A stretch of DNA of 63,382 nucleotides from Bodo saltans. Its lineage: Eukaryota > Euglenozoa > Kinetoplastea > Eubodonida > Bodonidae. This document shows, in pieces, positions 25,748-36,395 of the stretch; within the stretch, counting starts at the first letter, position 1; the number at the start of each line of letters is the position of its first letter. The DNA lies in contig CYKH01001716.1 of assembly GCA_001460835.1 (NCBI GenBank), positions 6,460 through 69,841 of the forward strand, given 5' to 3'. The notes under the pieces were generated by a model. The model saw only the letters and a program-made list of their open reading frames with translations. It was not told where the DNA came from and did no database searches. A program made the translations under genes and the position numbers.

Positions 25748-28700
25748 ATGGCCGCAATACCAAGACTTAATTTAGGGAGCGTTGAATGTGGTGGAGGGTG
25801 GGGTGTCGGGGAGGCAAGTCTGCCATCACACGAGGCGCAGCGCCAACAAGACCCAATGATGATCTACACGCAGAATCGAAGACCAGAACTAGAGCGTGCT
25901 CACTCCAGCGACGATGATGATGAGCCAGTGGAGCCAGTTCCAGCCCCCGCTGTCACTGCGTCCCCATCCACAATCCACACCACCGAGTACACCGGGGCAG
26001 AGAGGGAGGACGATGACGACACCTTCGTGGATCACGGTAGCAATGTTGACATGGTTCCAAACGCAGCAGCGGTTGTCGTGCCACCAGCAGCCGCTGAGGA
26101 CGCTGCTGAAGTGGTGGAGGAAACGTGGGAAGAGGGAAGGTTGGTCTCACGTGTGCATTGCCACGAGCCTATTTACGGACTAGTCGTGGTCGGTGGCAAG
26201 ACGCTGTGGACCGCCATCGGTGACGACCCATTGACCTTGTTTGAGCTCAGTGGTTGTGATTTGTCGCAGCAACGATCTCTGAATACAATTGTTGGTGTGC
26301 GCTCGATGGCGCTAGTTACGGTGGCCGCTGCCCGTATCGCACCTGTGAGCTTCAAGAACGTGGGAAGTACGTCCTCAAAACCAGCGCTGTTGAGCAGGTC
26401 CAACTCAAGCAACCCAACCCTCAACGGTTCCCAAGGGGAAGTCGTACTGCCCTCTGCATCCACGGAATTCCTTTGGTGCGGCCTTGACAGAGGCCGAGTC
26501 GCCATTGTGGACCTTTTCTTTTTCTCTGACTGTGGCGTGCTGCTGGCGCATGGCGGCAACACCACTGTGTGCGGTGTGTGGGCTGCTGGTGCTGGGCGTG
26601 TGTGGACGGCAGGCGAGGACCACTCGTTGAAGGTGTGGGATGCCTTTGCCTCCAATCGCAAGAATATTCGAGTACTTAAATTGAGCGATTGTGTGGCGGA
26701 CGTCTGCCACGTCCCCCAGACGCAACATGTATGGGTCACCATACGAGAGGCACGGATTCTGATATTCAATCAAGATGGTCAGGAGGTGCGGATGAAGGGC
26801 GCAGTACCTTTCCTCAAGACCAAGGCGAAGGTGCACACCATGCGATCGCAGGCACACGGTGCGAAGGAGACTGTGGTGTGGGTCGCTATGGATCATGAAG
26901 TGGCCGTGTACAATGCCAAGACACTAGAAGTGCTTGCAAGCATTTCTACCATATCGTGTCGCACCATGGAGCTCACAAGCCAATATGCAATCCTTGTTGG
27001 GCACCACCACGGCTCTCAATCATCGGCAGCTGGCGAGTCGGAGGACCAGCTCATCTTCGTGTCGGCCACGGATCCGAGAAGGCCGGTGGTGGTACGCCTG
27101 GGTGCCCCCCTGGGGGGAATATCCAAGGTAGGCCTTCGATGCTTCTCCCGCTCTGCACTTGCTGTCGCTGCTCACATGGACGGCAACCAACGCTGTCTTA
27201 CAGTATTTACTGCCGAGGCCACTCAGCCCATCGGTGCTTGGGGAACTGACGACCGCAGCACTGTTCCCGCACAAGGTCAACCGCCGCCAGCGGTGGCGGA
27301 GTCTGCTGCACGATCAAGCAGCAACTATCGTGATGCGTCCCCTGCAGCACTCCGCAGTACCGCCACTCCTGCCCAGTTGCCACCAGCCAGTCCCCACGGA
27401 TCGTCGCTGGAGGACGAGAATACAACCAGAATTTTACCCACCGAGACAGGCACCTCCTCCAACTCCATCCGGGTGGTAGGCGCGGTGCAACCTCAGAGCA
27501 ATTCGATGGGTCGGGCACAGGAGGCCAACGGCCCAAGCAACGCAAACGCGGGGCAGACGAGATGGATGATGGATCCCCGCATGCAGACGACTTTCCAGGA
27601 GCTACACCAGGAGGTGACCGAAGTTTCCAAGGCACTCCGTGTGTTACGTGTGCAGCAGCCCACTCATAACGACTTCTACCAGCTCCACGGACTATGTGCA
27701 CAGATGGCATCCAGGCTAGACACCAACTTACCCGTGCAGTGGTCCCAAGACGCGGCATGGTCCACGTCAGAAGGGCAGCTGATCGCAACCACCATTGCAA
27801 GACTCGTGGCAGCCTCTGATGCCAAATCTATTGCTGCTGCCCCAACACTAGATCGCCTCGACAGTGCGCGCCCCTCATCGGTGAAGGTCGAGGCCCATCA
27901 AGCTCCTCACGGTGCCGTGGCAGCGTCTCCGTTGGAACTTCAAATGCACCGCCACTTGCAGACGCTCATGCGTTCGGCAGAGGCTCAACGAATCCAACTC
28001 CAAGAAACGATCTCGTCGCTCCAACGACAACTAGCGAAGGTGAGCGAGAAGAACTCTGCCCTTCTGAGGGGGGCAAGTCAACTCGATGCAGCGTTACGAT
28101 TCCATCAGAGAACTGTGCTCGCTGCAGCGGCATCGCAGGGGCTAGACGATGAGGGAGACGCGCTGCACGACCACTTTGAGAACTCCACTCAGGCTCTCGA
28201 CAACATGTCCTCAATGAGTGATATCCTTGAATCCTTTCATCAACTGCAAGATAGAATGGCGGCGTTGCTGAACGCTCGTCACCACCTCCACCGAGCAAAC
28301 TCAGTGATGATGTCAGCCCGATCGATGCCGCCTCAGGATCAGCAGCATTTGGCGTTGGCTCGCACTCCGTCAGGCATGTCAACAGGTCGAGATCGACTGA
28401 ACAGGTCACCCACGTCCCTCGGGTTCCAACGCCCCCCGACACCCCCACCGAGCCTCCCCACCACTGCCGCGGAGTCGCACATCCGCCTCACCCCGAAACG
28501 GTTGTTCTCTGCGTTGATGAATGAGTTGGCCCCAGTGAAAGTCTTCAGCAGTGGCATCGTCAGCATTCTTCACCGAGTGGAGGGCAGCTATTGCAGGCTG
28601 CAGGACATGCCGATGGAAGATGTCCCAGGCGGCTCTCTCGATGTCTCGCCAGCCCTACACGATATGATGGAGGCCGAGGTCATGCGTGCACTATGCCGAC

Positions 28701-29725
28701 AAGAGACAACGTGCATGATCGTGGAGGAGCTGATCTCTGCCGTATCAGACGCTCAGCACGACTCTCAAAGCGACCTCGACCTCCCCACGCCAATGAAGCA
28801 GCTGAACAAAAACAGTGCCCATCAACAGTGGGTCATCTCAATGGCTGGTCTCGACAAAGAAGACCTTGAGACGGCGATCTCGCACATTACGACTGTGTCG
28901 TTTGATCTCGACACAGCAGCCTCGCAAGTGAGGTCTTCGCTCATGCGTCGATACTCTGGCGCTCCAGCGTCGGGTGCGCGCCAAGCTGAGTCGCTCATTA
29001 AGTTCGGTCAGCTGGTGGATAAGGTGGGACCATCCTCGTGCCGTTTGCGTGGCCTTCTCGCTTGGAGCCACGTGTGGTTGCGTTGCCTTGCGTTGGGCCT
29101 CGATGAAGCTCAAACCATTCTCTCAGGCAACCGTACTGGCCCCGTTTCTGCCCGGTCCTGTGCCAGCGTCTCAATTTCACTGCCGAGGCACAACGTTGAG
29201 TTCATGCTGCAGCAAGTGATCGACTGGAGGAGTTCTCTGCAAAGCATGCGGCAGGAAACAGAGATGTATTTCCACGCGATCTCCGAGGCACAACGTGCCG
29301 CTGGCGGCGAGTGGGCAGGCACTCAGGAGGTAGAGTCTTCCGCAGACTTATCACGTGCGACTTTGACGTCTTTGTGCTTGTTGTTCAGCACAAGGCGCAG
29401 TTTTGTGCATGGAACGACTCCACCGCTGCTCGTGGAAGACGCGTCGAACCGCAATGCGAACAACCCAGACTTACACTGCGACGACCTTTATGGACTCCTG
29501 AGCGAAATCTTAGAGAATATTGGCGCACACCTACAGACGAAGATTGATGCTCTCACGCCTGTGTGCCAGAAGATCGAGGCGGTGCTGAGCGCTGCACTGC
29601 AGTCTAGCCGCCAGGCTACCCCAACGGACTCACAAGAAGAAGATGAGTTAGAGATGGTGACCTTCACTGCATTAAACAAACTGCCCCTAGAGGAGGCACA
29701 CAAACAATTTTGTATGACGATTTGA
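25748..29725 (+). CDS. Beta-propeller plus coiled-coil protein, unknown function
   Basis: 1325 residues. After an acidic, disordered N-terminus (to ~125), residues ~130-490 have WD40/beta-propeller character. Clear blades include KTLWTAIGDDPLTLFEL, EFLWCGLDRGRVAIVDL and RVWTAGEDHSLKVWDA. A disordered linker with many Ser, Pro and Gln residues follows. A coiled coil starts near 735 (LQTLMRSAEAQRIQLQETI), and there is a mainly helical C-terminal region to the end. No catalytic motif is visible. Propeller-plus-coil proteins often act as scaffolds, for example in the flagellum, but nothing here decides that. The ATG follows an AG by four bases. Confidence 0.8.
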   Translation: MAAIPRLNLGSVECGGGWGVGEASLPSHEAQRQQDPMMIYTQNRRPELERAHSSDDDDEPVEPVPAPAVTASPSTIHTTEYTGAEREDDDDTFVDHGSNVDMVPNAAAVVVPPAAAEDAAEVVEETWEEGRLVSRVHCHEPIYGLVVVGGKTLWTAIGDDPLTLFELSGCDLSQQRSLNTIVGVRSMALVTVAAARIAPVSFKNVGSTSSKPALLSRSNSSNPTLNGSQGEVVLPSASTEFLWCGLDRGRVAIVDLFFFSDCGVLLAHGGNTTVCGVWAAGAGRVWTAGEDHSLKVWDAFASNRKNIRVLKLSDCVADVCHVPQTQHVWVTIREARILIFNQDGQEVRMKGAVPFLKTKAKVHTMRSQAHGAKETVVWVAMDHEVAVYNAKTLEVLASISTISCRTMELTSQYAILVGHHHGSQSSAAGESEDQLIFVSATDPRRPVVVRLGAPLGGISKVGLRCFSRSALAVAAHMDGNQRCLTVFTAEATQPIGAWGTDDRSTVPAQGQPPPAVAESAARSSSNYRDASPAALRSTATPAQLPPASPHGSSLEDENTTRILPTETGTSSNSIRVVGAVQPQSNSMGRAQEANGPSNANAGQTRWMMDPRMQTTFQELHQEVTEVSKALRVLRVQQPTHNDFYQLHGLCAQMASRLDTNLPVQWSQDAAWSTSEGQLIATTIARLVAASDAKSIAAAPTLDRLDSARPSSVKVEAHQAPHGAVAASPLELQMHRHLQTLMRSAEAQRIQLQETISSLQRQLAKVSEKNSALLRGASQLDAALRFHQRTVLAAAASQGLDDEGDALHDHFENSTQALDNMSSMSDILESFHQLQDRMAALLNARHHLHRANSVMMSARSMPPQDQQHLALARTPSGMSTGRDRLNRSPTSLGFQRPPTPPPSLPTTAAESHIRLTPKRLFSALMNELAPVKVFSSGIVSILHRVEGSYCRLQDMPMEDVPGGSLDVSPALHDMMEAEVMRALCRQETTCMIVEELISAVSDAQHDSQSDLDLPTPMKQLNKNSAHQQWVISMAGLDKEDLETAISHITTVSFDLDTAASQVRSSLMRRYSGAPASGARQAESLIKFGQLVDKVGPSSCRLRGLLAWSHVWLRCLALGLDEAQTILSGNRTGPVSARSCASVSISLPRHNVEFMLQQVIDWRSSLQSMRQETEMYFHAISEAQRAAGGEWAGTQEVESSADLSRATLTSLCLLFSTRRSFVHGTTPPLLVEDASNRNANNPDLHCDDLYGLLSEILENIGAHLQTKIDALTPVCQKIEAVLSAALQSSRQATPTDSQEEDELEMVTFTALNKLPLEEAHKQFCMTI

Positions 29726-29870
29726 CAGCAGCCCACACACTTGTGCATACCTTCCGTGGTGGGCTCTGAGGACGATGATGCTACTACGTTGCAACATGTC
29801 ACACCTTTTCTGAGGCATTCATTTTGGATTGGAAACTGCCGTGTCAACTCAAAGTCTCGCTTTGTTGTTT

Positions 29871-30518
29871 ATGTTTGGCAAAAATAAAATAAAACATAAG
29901 GCATCACAGATGTTCGCACAGAGCACAGCCTACACGGACACCGCTAAGACGGTACGTGACGCTCAGGCGATTCGTGATCACGCCAAGAAGAGGCTGGCAA
30001 GGGCTCAAACTATGCTAGAGCAGCAGACTCGACAACGGCAACAGGAATCTCAGAGAACAGAGGCACTGCTGCAGGAGCGAGTTCGCGTTGTGCGAGAGCT
30101 GCACACTCCCAGCCAGCTCACTGCGGTCAAAACAATGCAGTCCGTTGAGGGAAGCATTTTGGAACTGGCATCCACCACGGTTGACTTAGAGCGCTCCGTG
30201 CAAGTTGCGCAGGGGGTACGGAATGACCTGCTCAACACCATCGCTGAGCATGAGGCGACCTTAGCAGGCCACCGTGCCGCCAAGGAGCGATGCTTGTCAC
30301 AATTAGAAGACGCCGTTGCATCGGTGAATGGTGCGACACTGATGATGGACCAGGAGCTTGATCGCCTCTCTCGAGAAGAGAGACAACTTGAGGAGCAGAA
30401 TAAATTCTTCGAGGCCCAACTGTTCCTTAAAACAGCACCACCGGAAGTGTCTGCGCCACCAACGCCGACCACTCCGGTGAGCATGAACGGGTACACTCTG
30501 GTGGGGAGTGGCGCGTGA
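29871..30518 (+). CDS. Small coiled-coil protein, unknown
   Basis: 215 residues from the ATG that begins MFGKNKIKHK. The longer frame from 29829 starts at a non-ATG codon. Two helical coiled-coil stretches (about residues 20-95 and 105-185) end in a Pro/Thr-rich tail (PPTPTTPVSMNGYTLVG). The N-terminus is basic. I recognise no family. The codon use and the upstream T-rich segment (ctcgctttgttgttt) agree with a real gene of this array. Confidence 0.65.
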   Translation: MFGKNKIKHKASQMFAQSTAYTDTAKTVRDAQAIRDHAKKRLARAQTMLEQQTRQRQQESQRTEALLQERVRVVRELHTPSQLTAVKTMQSVEGSILELASTTVDLERSVQVAQGVRNDLLNTIAEHEATLAGHRAAKERCLSQLEDAVASVNGATLMMDQELDRLSREERQLEEQNKFFEAQLFLKTAPPEVSAPPTPTTPVSMNGYTLVGSGA

Positions 30519-30675
30519 TACTTACTTTGTACAGTCGAGTCTGAAGTGCAACGGAGGCCGATCATCATTGCTCCTTTTTTCGAGAGTGCCGACGTATTTA
30601 TTCGATGTTATTTGATGTTCAGCACCACAACAAGACAACTAATACAGAAGAGCAAATAGAAGCAATAAACCCGCA

Positions 30676-33600
30676 ATGTCAAACACAGAAGCGCCTTTGG
30701 ATATCAAGCGCTTTGATTTGGTCGTTCCTAGCGTCGTTACGAAGCCTCACCACGGGTTTGTATTTCCCAACGGGGCGAAGGCGCTGGTGGTGGAGGACAG
30801 CGCGTGCCAATTAGCAGCAGCAGCAGTGACAGTCCGCGTCGGCTCCAACCAAGACCCTGTGAACGTCCCAGGCCTTGCACACTTCTGTGAGCACATGTTG
30901 TTCATGGGCACCAAGAAGTACCCCAACGAAGATGAATTCGATTCATTCATTCGGCGCAACGGGGGCAGCACCAATGCGTGGACTGAGGCCCAAGGTACCA
31001 CGTACTACTTTACTGTATCGGATGGGGTGTTCCTCGACGCCCTTGATCGCTTTCTTGAGTTCTTCGTCGATCCCACGTTTAATCCGAGCGCGGTATCACG
31101 CGAGTTGGAGGCGGTCCACAGCGAAGATGAGAAGAACCACAGTGTTGAGTACTGGCGCACAGATGAAATTCTGCGTTCCCTTGCAGACCCCAGGCACCCG
31201 TACCACCGCTACGGCAATGGAAATCTCACGACGTTGCGCGACATTCCTAGCTCCCTTGGCATTGACGTGCGTGACGAGCTGCTCTCGTTCTACGAGAAGT
31301 ACTACGTCGCCGATGCGGTGTCAGTTGTCCTGTACAGTCGCCGCCCTGCTGAAGAAGCGTTGCCAATTCTTGATCAGCAGCTCAAGAGGATGCGGCAGCG
31401 AAATGAAATACCTCCCCGCATGAACTCCTTCGTTCCCACCAAGGAGGGAACTGCTAGAGTAGCCCCCTTTGCTCCCACCACGATGGGTCGATGGTTCAAC
31501 ATTAAGACATTAACGCAGGAACGATCGGTTCGCGTTTGCTTTCCTTTTCCAGATCCAGTGGCGCAACGCCATAAACTTGTGGCTGGCTACGCTTCACACA
31601 TCCTAGGCCATGAGTGCGACGTCTCGTTGCTTGGCGCCCTCAAGAAGAGGGGCTGGGCGACGGAGATCGTGGGCGGGACAAGCAACGCCCGCGATGATGA
31701 CGACAATGTCTTCTACGTAGATATTTCATTGACCGTTGCTGGCTTTAAGCAGGTCATAGACGTCATTGAGCTGATGTTCAAGGCGATCGATTTGTTAACG
31801 CGTGGGCACTTCGTTGAGGATGCACCAAAGGGTGAGGGGTATGACAGCATTCAGACGGACGTTTTTGAACAACTGCTTGCAGAGGAGCGCTTGATGTTTG
31901 AGATGAAGGAGCTCGGCCGTTCAGAGTCGCACTGCTCTTCCCTATCGTCAGCCCTCAACACTGCTCACCGCCTAGAACATGCGTGGCTAGAGGGTTACGT
32001 GCCCACAGAAGTAGACCGTGCAGGGTCCGCAGATGTCATGCGCTACTTGGTCCCTGACAACTGCGTTGTGTTCCTGTCGTGGAACGGCTTCCCAGGTACC
32101 GGTGCTGGCCAGTCCGCTGATAGCACAGTTCCCCAACAACCTAAAAACAGTGGCGACAATGAAGAAGACGAAGAAGAACAGGAAGAGGAGGAGGAGGACG
32201 AAGCGCCAGAGGCCGGCAGTGGTGCAGAGGAGCTGTTTGCTAGCCTCCCTGAGTGCGCTCGGTTCCCAGTCACTAACGAGACCCAGTTCCACAAAGCGTT
32301 GCATGGATCACAGCCTATCCCCAACGACGTTCTCCAGACGTGGAAATCTGCCCGAGTGTCTCGAGAGGATGGGCTTGCCTTTCCCCCAACGAACCGCTTT
32401 TTGGCAACAGACTTCACCATATTTAGCGATGCGTCAGATGCGACGCTCACCACGCAAGAGATTGAAGACGTTCCCGTCGTACTTGAGTCTGAGTACGGTG
32501 ATTTTTATTTTATGGCCCACTCCAATGCTGTTCTCAAGGTCCCGAAGGCGACGGTTACGGTAGAATTCTTCTCACTTGTGCCCTATGCCGATGCAAAGAG
32601 TCGGTTTTATACGAGGGTGATGCTGCTGATTCTGGGCCATCAGCTAAAGGAGCTGTCGTACATGGGTGAGCTGGCTACGATCCGCAACAGCGTGACGGCA
32701 AGCCACGGTGGAGTCCAACTAGGAATGGAGGGTCCAATGCACCACATGAGCCAATTTCTGCGTGAGATGACTGTGGCTGCCCTGAAAACGAGCAACCTTG
32801 TAGGCACTCAAGAGTTGTTCGACACGTATCGTGAAACGTACCTCCGCACCCTCCGTAGTGTTCGCACTCAGCAGCCGTATGAGATCTGTAGTGATCGACT
32901 GATGCGCTTACTCATTCAGTCGCATTACTCGTTTGATGACATCTTGACCTCTGTGAGCAACGGCAACACACCAAGTGCGGAGGCTTACGCAGAATACAAA
33001 GATTTTGTTGCGAAGTACCTTGCGGCCTTGCGGTTCCACATGACCCTCGCAGGAAATGTGGCGTCGGTCGCGGAAGCAAAAGCATCGTACTTGGATGTAG
33101 TGGAGGAGGTGGTGGCTGCGCGTCTCGTAGAGAATGCTCGTGCCCTTTCTTCAGAGGAAACATCCACTGTGGGCTTCCGAACTTCTGTGTTCCTCCCTGT
33201 GCTAACCGCCACAGGTGCATCCTCATCCACGCACGTCGAGGGGAGCACGCCTATCCTTGTTGCGGAGGAGTGTGCACTGAATGCATCGGACACAAATTCT
33301 GCGGTGGTGTGGGAGATTCAATTGGGACCAGAGACGCCAGAACTCCGAGTCGTTGCGGACTGCCTCAGCAGTCTGCTGGAGTCAAGGTTCTTCAATGCCC
33401 TCCGCACCCAAGAGACGATGGGGTACATTGTGGCCTCACGCTGCACACGGACCCACGGTCTCTGTGTGATGAAACTTATCGTGCAGAGTGCGAAGCCTGG
33501 GGCAGATGGGTGGTATATCTTATCGCGGATGATAGCCTTCCTAGATTCTGCTGCTGCATCGTGGGACTCTATCGTGTGCACAGACCCTCAGCTGGACCAG

Positions 33601-34188
33601 GTCATCAAAGGCACGCTACGCGCACGACAAGAGCCGTTGAAGAACATCAGTGCCTTCGTAGGGCACGTGAACGCTAACATTCACCACCCATCAGGCATTC
33701 TACGCCGACCTCTTGAGATCGCTGCGATTCAGTCAGGGAAAGTGATTAGCGCGTCCACCGTCAAGGAGCTGTTCTTCTCTGCCGTTGCGAATAGCTCACC
33801 CACTCGGCGAAGCATCGCATACATGGTCCATGCTCCCGCGTTTACTGAGGCATGCTTAGCACGAGCCGCAGCGTTTAGTGCTCGAAGGCTGCCTGAGGTC
33901 TCTCCTAACAGACAGTTCTCCATCACCCCAGAGCAGCGCAGCAGCAGTTTCACCACCACACTGGAATGGCAATTGCCTGCAAAGGTCATGGAGCTTGCTC
34001 CAGGCTCCCAGGACGACGCGGTCAAGGTCGTTACCGCTGACAACAAAGATACGTTGTTGCCCCCTTCATACGATGACAGTGAAGCTGCGCCGTGCTTTAC
34101 AGTGGTGTACTTGAACACGAGCTCCACTTCAGTGACCGGGGCAGTGCTTGCTGAGGCCATCGGCGGTGAGTGGATTGCAACACCCTAG
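30676..34188 (+). CDS. M16 metalloprotease, insulysin/nardilysin type
   Basis: 1170 residues. It is predicted to be a zinc endopeptidase that cuts short peptides inside a closed two-bowl chamber. The inverted zinc motif HFCEH is at 69-73 within GLAHFCEHMLFMGTKKYP. The third zinc ligand is Glu150 in AVHSEDEKN, 81 residues after His69, the same spacing as in human insulin-degrading enzyme. The following M16 domains are recognisable through the C-terminal half (RFFNALRTQETMGYIV near 910). An acidic insertion of about 25 residues, almost all Asp/Glu, lies near residue 500. Nardilysin also carries an acidic insert, but in a different place. No signal or mitochondrial targeting peptide is obvious, so the location is probably cytosolic. 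Confidence 0.93.
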   Translation: MSNTEAPLDIKRFDLVVPSVVTKPHHGFVFPNGAKALVVEDSACQLAAAAVTVRVGSNQDPVNVPGLAHFCEHMLFMGTKKYPNEDEFDSFIRRNGGSTNAWTEAQGTTYYFTVSDGVFLDALDRFLEFFVDPTFNPSAVSRELEAVHSEDEKNHSVEYWRTDEILRSLADPRHPYHRYGNGNLTTLRDIPSSLGIDVRDELLSFYEKYYVADAVSVVLYSRRPAEEALPILDQQLKRMRQRNEIPPRMNSFVPTKEGTARVAPFAPTTMGRWFNIKTLTQERSVRVCFPFPDPVAQRHKLVAGYASHILGHECDVSLLGALKKRGWATEIVGGTSNARDDDDNVFYVDISLTVAGFKQVIDVIELMFKAIDLLTRGHFVEDAPKGEGYDSIQTDVFEQLLAEERLMFEMKELGRSESHCSSLSSALNTAHRLEHAWLEGYVPTEVDRAGSADVMRYLVPDNCVVFLSWNGFPGTGAGQSADSTVPQQPKNSGDNEEDEEEQEEEEEDEAPEAGSGAEELFASLPECARFPVTNETQFHKALHGSQPIPNDVLQTWKSARVSREDGLAFPPTNRFLATDFTIFSDASDATLTTQEIEDVPVVLESEYGDFYFMAHSNAVLKVPKATVTVEFFSLVPYADAKSRFYTRVMLLILGHQLKELSYMGELATIRNSVTASHGGVQLGMEGPMHHMSQFLREMTVAALKTSNLVGTQELFDTYRETYLRTLRSVRTQQPYEICSDRLMRLLIQSHYSFDDILTSVSNGNTPSAEAYAEYKDFVAKYLAALRFHMTLAGNVASVAEAKASYLDVVEEVVAARLVENARALSSEETSTVGFRTSVFLPVLTATGASSSTHVEGSTPILVAEECALNASDTNSAVVWEIQLGPETPELRVVADCLSSLLESRFFNALRTQETMGYIVASRCTRTHGLCVMKLIVQSAKPGADGWYILSRMIAFLDSAAASWDSIVCTDPQLDQVIKGTLRARQEPLKNISAFVGHVNANIHHPSGILRRPLEIAAIQSGKVISASTVKELFFSAVANSSPTRRSIAYMVHAPAFTEACLARAAAFSARRLPEVSPNRQFSITPEQRSSSFTTTLEWQLPAKVMELAPGSQDDAVKVVTADNKDTLLPPSYDDSEAAPCFTVVYLNTSSTSVTGAVLAEAIGGEWIATP

Positions 34189-34388
34189 CGGAGGCGCTTA
34201 TTTGTTATGAACTTCATAACCATTGAGTCACAGTGAATCACATATCTGCTGATGGTGCTTTCTGTAGTGTGCAGTTGTGGACCTTCTTTCTGCCTTTGTA
34301 AATGAACACATAGAGACTTTGAGGAAAACATAATAACCTTAGACGCGCTTGATAACCTCTTAGGATTTCTGATTTCACTTTTCGGTTT
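34189..34388. other. Intergenic region, no gene seen
   Basis: About 200 bp, AT-rich, with pyrimidine stretches (ctttctgcctttg near 34285 and tttctgatttcacttttcgg just before the next ATG). The last AG before 34389 is in cttag at about 34362-34363. Confidence 0.4.
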
Positions 34389-36395
34389 ATGGGCTGCGTT
34401 CACTCAAGCAGCGACGAGGGTGCGCCGTCGGTTCGCCGCATGACGCAGGATGATTCCTCCCGTGGCCTCGCACAAAAAAGTTCCATTTCCACCGTCCGCC
34501 GCCGCCGATCGCCCTCCAACGTCAGCGCGGCACCGACGTCGATGGGCCCTGAGGATGGTGAGGCCATGTCGTGGCTGGATGGTCGCACTGCCATGGACAC
34601 CCCAAACCAAGGGTCACCGTCGGTGCGCATTAGTCGGCCGATCCTGCACGAGATTCCAGAACCTCCTCAAATGTCTCCGAATGGTCGTGGGCTGTTCGGG
34701 CGGCACAGCGCAGCTTCTCCTCATCCTCAAATGTCTCCGAATGGTCGTGGGCTGTTCGGGCGGCACAGCGCAGCTTCTCCTCATCACCATCCACAGCGTC
34801 ATCTTCCTCGGCAGGGAGGTGCGTCGTTATCGTTACTGGAGGGCAATGCCTCCGCTTCGGGATTTTTGGCTGGTGTCTCGGAAACAACGCCCCTGAACCC
34901 GCTTAAGGGGAGACTCAAGAGCGACGCTTCGCAGCAGCAGCAGCCACAACAAGACGCACCGATCGTTCCAGATGCCGTTGGAGACAACCAACATAAATCG
35001 AACCAACGAACAGTAACGCTACCGGCCAAGAAGGAGCACATGGGTCGTTACTACACTGCACCTGGAACCAACACAGACGAGGCTAACGCAGCGTCAGATC
35101 CATCGCTCACAGCCCTTATCAACAATAGCGAAGTGACGCCTAACTCTCCACTCATGAGCGTGATGAAGGAGAGTACAGACGGGACAGACCCCGCGTACAC
35201 AACTGCTCCCCCAGTCACAGAAGAGAAACCTCAACTCAAATCAGTTGTGATTGTCACGACCACCAGAGGGAAGAGCAGACAATGGAGGATGCAGGCTCGA
35301 CCTCTGAATGCATTCACTCAGCTGTCTATGTCGAGCAAATTAGCACAGGAAGTGTATCCTGAGGATTCTGTCACCATCAGCGCCCTCCGCCGTAAGTCTA
35401 CCAACTCGATTGGTGCACAACGACGAAGGTCAGATGCACTGCGTCCAATGTCGCTGCGTGCTGCATTGGAGGAGGGCATTGATTCGGTGACCATCGACTC
35501 TTGCCGCAAGATGGTGCAGCTGCTTCGTGATCCTGTCCAACGAACACTCGAAGAATTCCGTGCCCGCAGCTGCCCAACGATCCGTCGATCCCGCGCAAAA
35601 CATCTGGAGGAGCAGCAGCGCCTAGCAGCACTTCGAACGTCTGGTCAGGACGGTGCACAACACCACACAGGTTTTCGCCGCCTGGGTGTCTCCTTCGACG
35701 ACTCAGTTCTTCGATCAGCTCTAGGCATGATCCTCCAAGATCACATTCCCGCCTCCCTGCGCTCGTTGTTGTGTCCTTCGTCCTCTGAAAGCGAAGAGGA
35801 TCGTTTGCAAAAGAAGATCTTCCGCACGCACAGGAAGCTCCCAAAGAAGAACACGTCCAGCGCTCACATCGTGGGTGGGGCAAACACAGCCAACTCTTCT
35901 AGCGGCAACGGGAAGGAGACGTCATGGCCGTTGGGGAGCCATCGAGCAGCACGAGGACTGTGCGGCGATACCCACATGCACGTGTTGAACTGGTTACGGC
36001 TTCATTCCGTGGGCAGCACCGGCAAACTTGGTGCAACAAACAAGGTCTTACCACCACGCCGCGCAATCTTTCCAGACGACAACCTACTTGCAAACTCCGA
36101 CGACAACGAGGCTGGTGCTTTGGCGCTGGAGGATGCGGATTACGTAGGCTTCCAGATTGGGTTCCGAGGGCAGTACGAATGCTTCCGGCGACCCTTTCAA
36201 TTATCAGGCGGCAACTCCTTGAACAGCGACAACGAGACGCTGTTTCACGATGCTAACACAAAGCAATACAATAAACTGCGCCTTAGTGTAGGAGGGCTGT
36301 GCTGCGATGAGAACGATGATTCTGAAGACTCTGTCAGCGTGTGCTCCTTCACAAGTGAAGACATGCTGAACGATGATGACTTCATGACAATCTAA
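34389..36395 (+). CDS. Predicted N-myristoylated/palmitoylated protein, unknown
   Basis: 668 residues. The start MGCVHSSSD fits an N-myristoylation site (Gly2, Ser6) with a neighbouring palmitoylatable Cys3. It predicts attachment to the flagellar or plasma membrane, as for many kinetoplastid proteins. The rest is Ser/Pro/Arg-rich and mostly disordered, with many RRRS/RRKS sites suited to basophilic kinases. A 20-residue tandem repeat is near residue 100. A helical stretch (TIDSCRKMVQLLRDPVQRTLEEF) lies near 370, and the C-terminus is acidic with several short DDN/EDS clusters. I recognise no domain. A DHHC acyltransferase gene lies 9 kb downstream but is not specifically linked. Confidence 0.8.
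   Translation: MGCVHSSSDEGAPSVRRMTQDDSSRGLAQKSSISTVRRRRSPSNVSAAPTSMGPEDGEAMSWLDGRTAMDTPNQGSPSVRISRPILHEIPEPPQMSPNGRGLFGRHSAASPHPQMSPNGRGLFGRHSAASPHHHPQRHLPRQGGASLSLLEGNASASGFLAGVSETTPLNPLKGRLKSDASQQQQPQQDAPIVPDAVGDNQHKSNQRTVTLPAKKEHMGRYYTAPGTNTDEANAASDPSLTALINNSEVTPNSPLMSVMKESTDGTDPAYTTAPPVTEEKPQLKSVVIVTTTRGKSRQWRMQARPLNAFTQLSMSSKLAQEVYPEDSVTISALRRKSTNSIGAQRRRSDALRPMSLRAALEEGIDSVTIDSCRKMVQLLRDPVQRTLEEFRARSCPTIRRSRAKHLEEQQRLAALRTSGQDGAQHHTGFRRLGVSFDDSVLRSALGMILQDHIPASLRSLLCPSSSESEEDRLQKKIFRTHRKLPKKNTSSAHIVGGANTANSSSGNGKETSWPLGSHRAARGLCGDTHMHVLNWLRLHSVGSTGKLGATNKVLPPRRAIFPDDNLLANSDDNEAGALALEDADYVGFQIGFRGQYECFRRPFQLSGGNSLNSDNETLFHDANTKQYNKLRLSVGGLCCDENDDSEDSVSVCSFTSEDMLNDDDFMTI
34674..34793 (+). 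repeat. Two perfect 60-bp tandem copies within a CDS
   Basis: 34674-34733 and 34734-34793 are identical by eye and in frame. Each encodes the 20-residue unit centred on MSPNGRGLFGRHSAAS. Perfect identity at third codon positions indicates recent slippage or unequal exchange. Confidence 0.95.
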
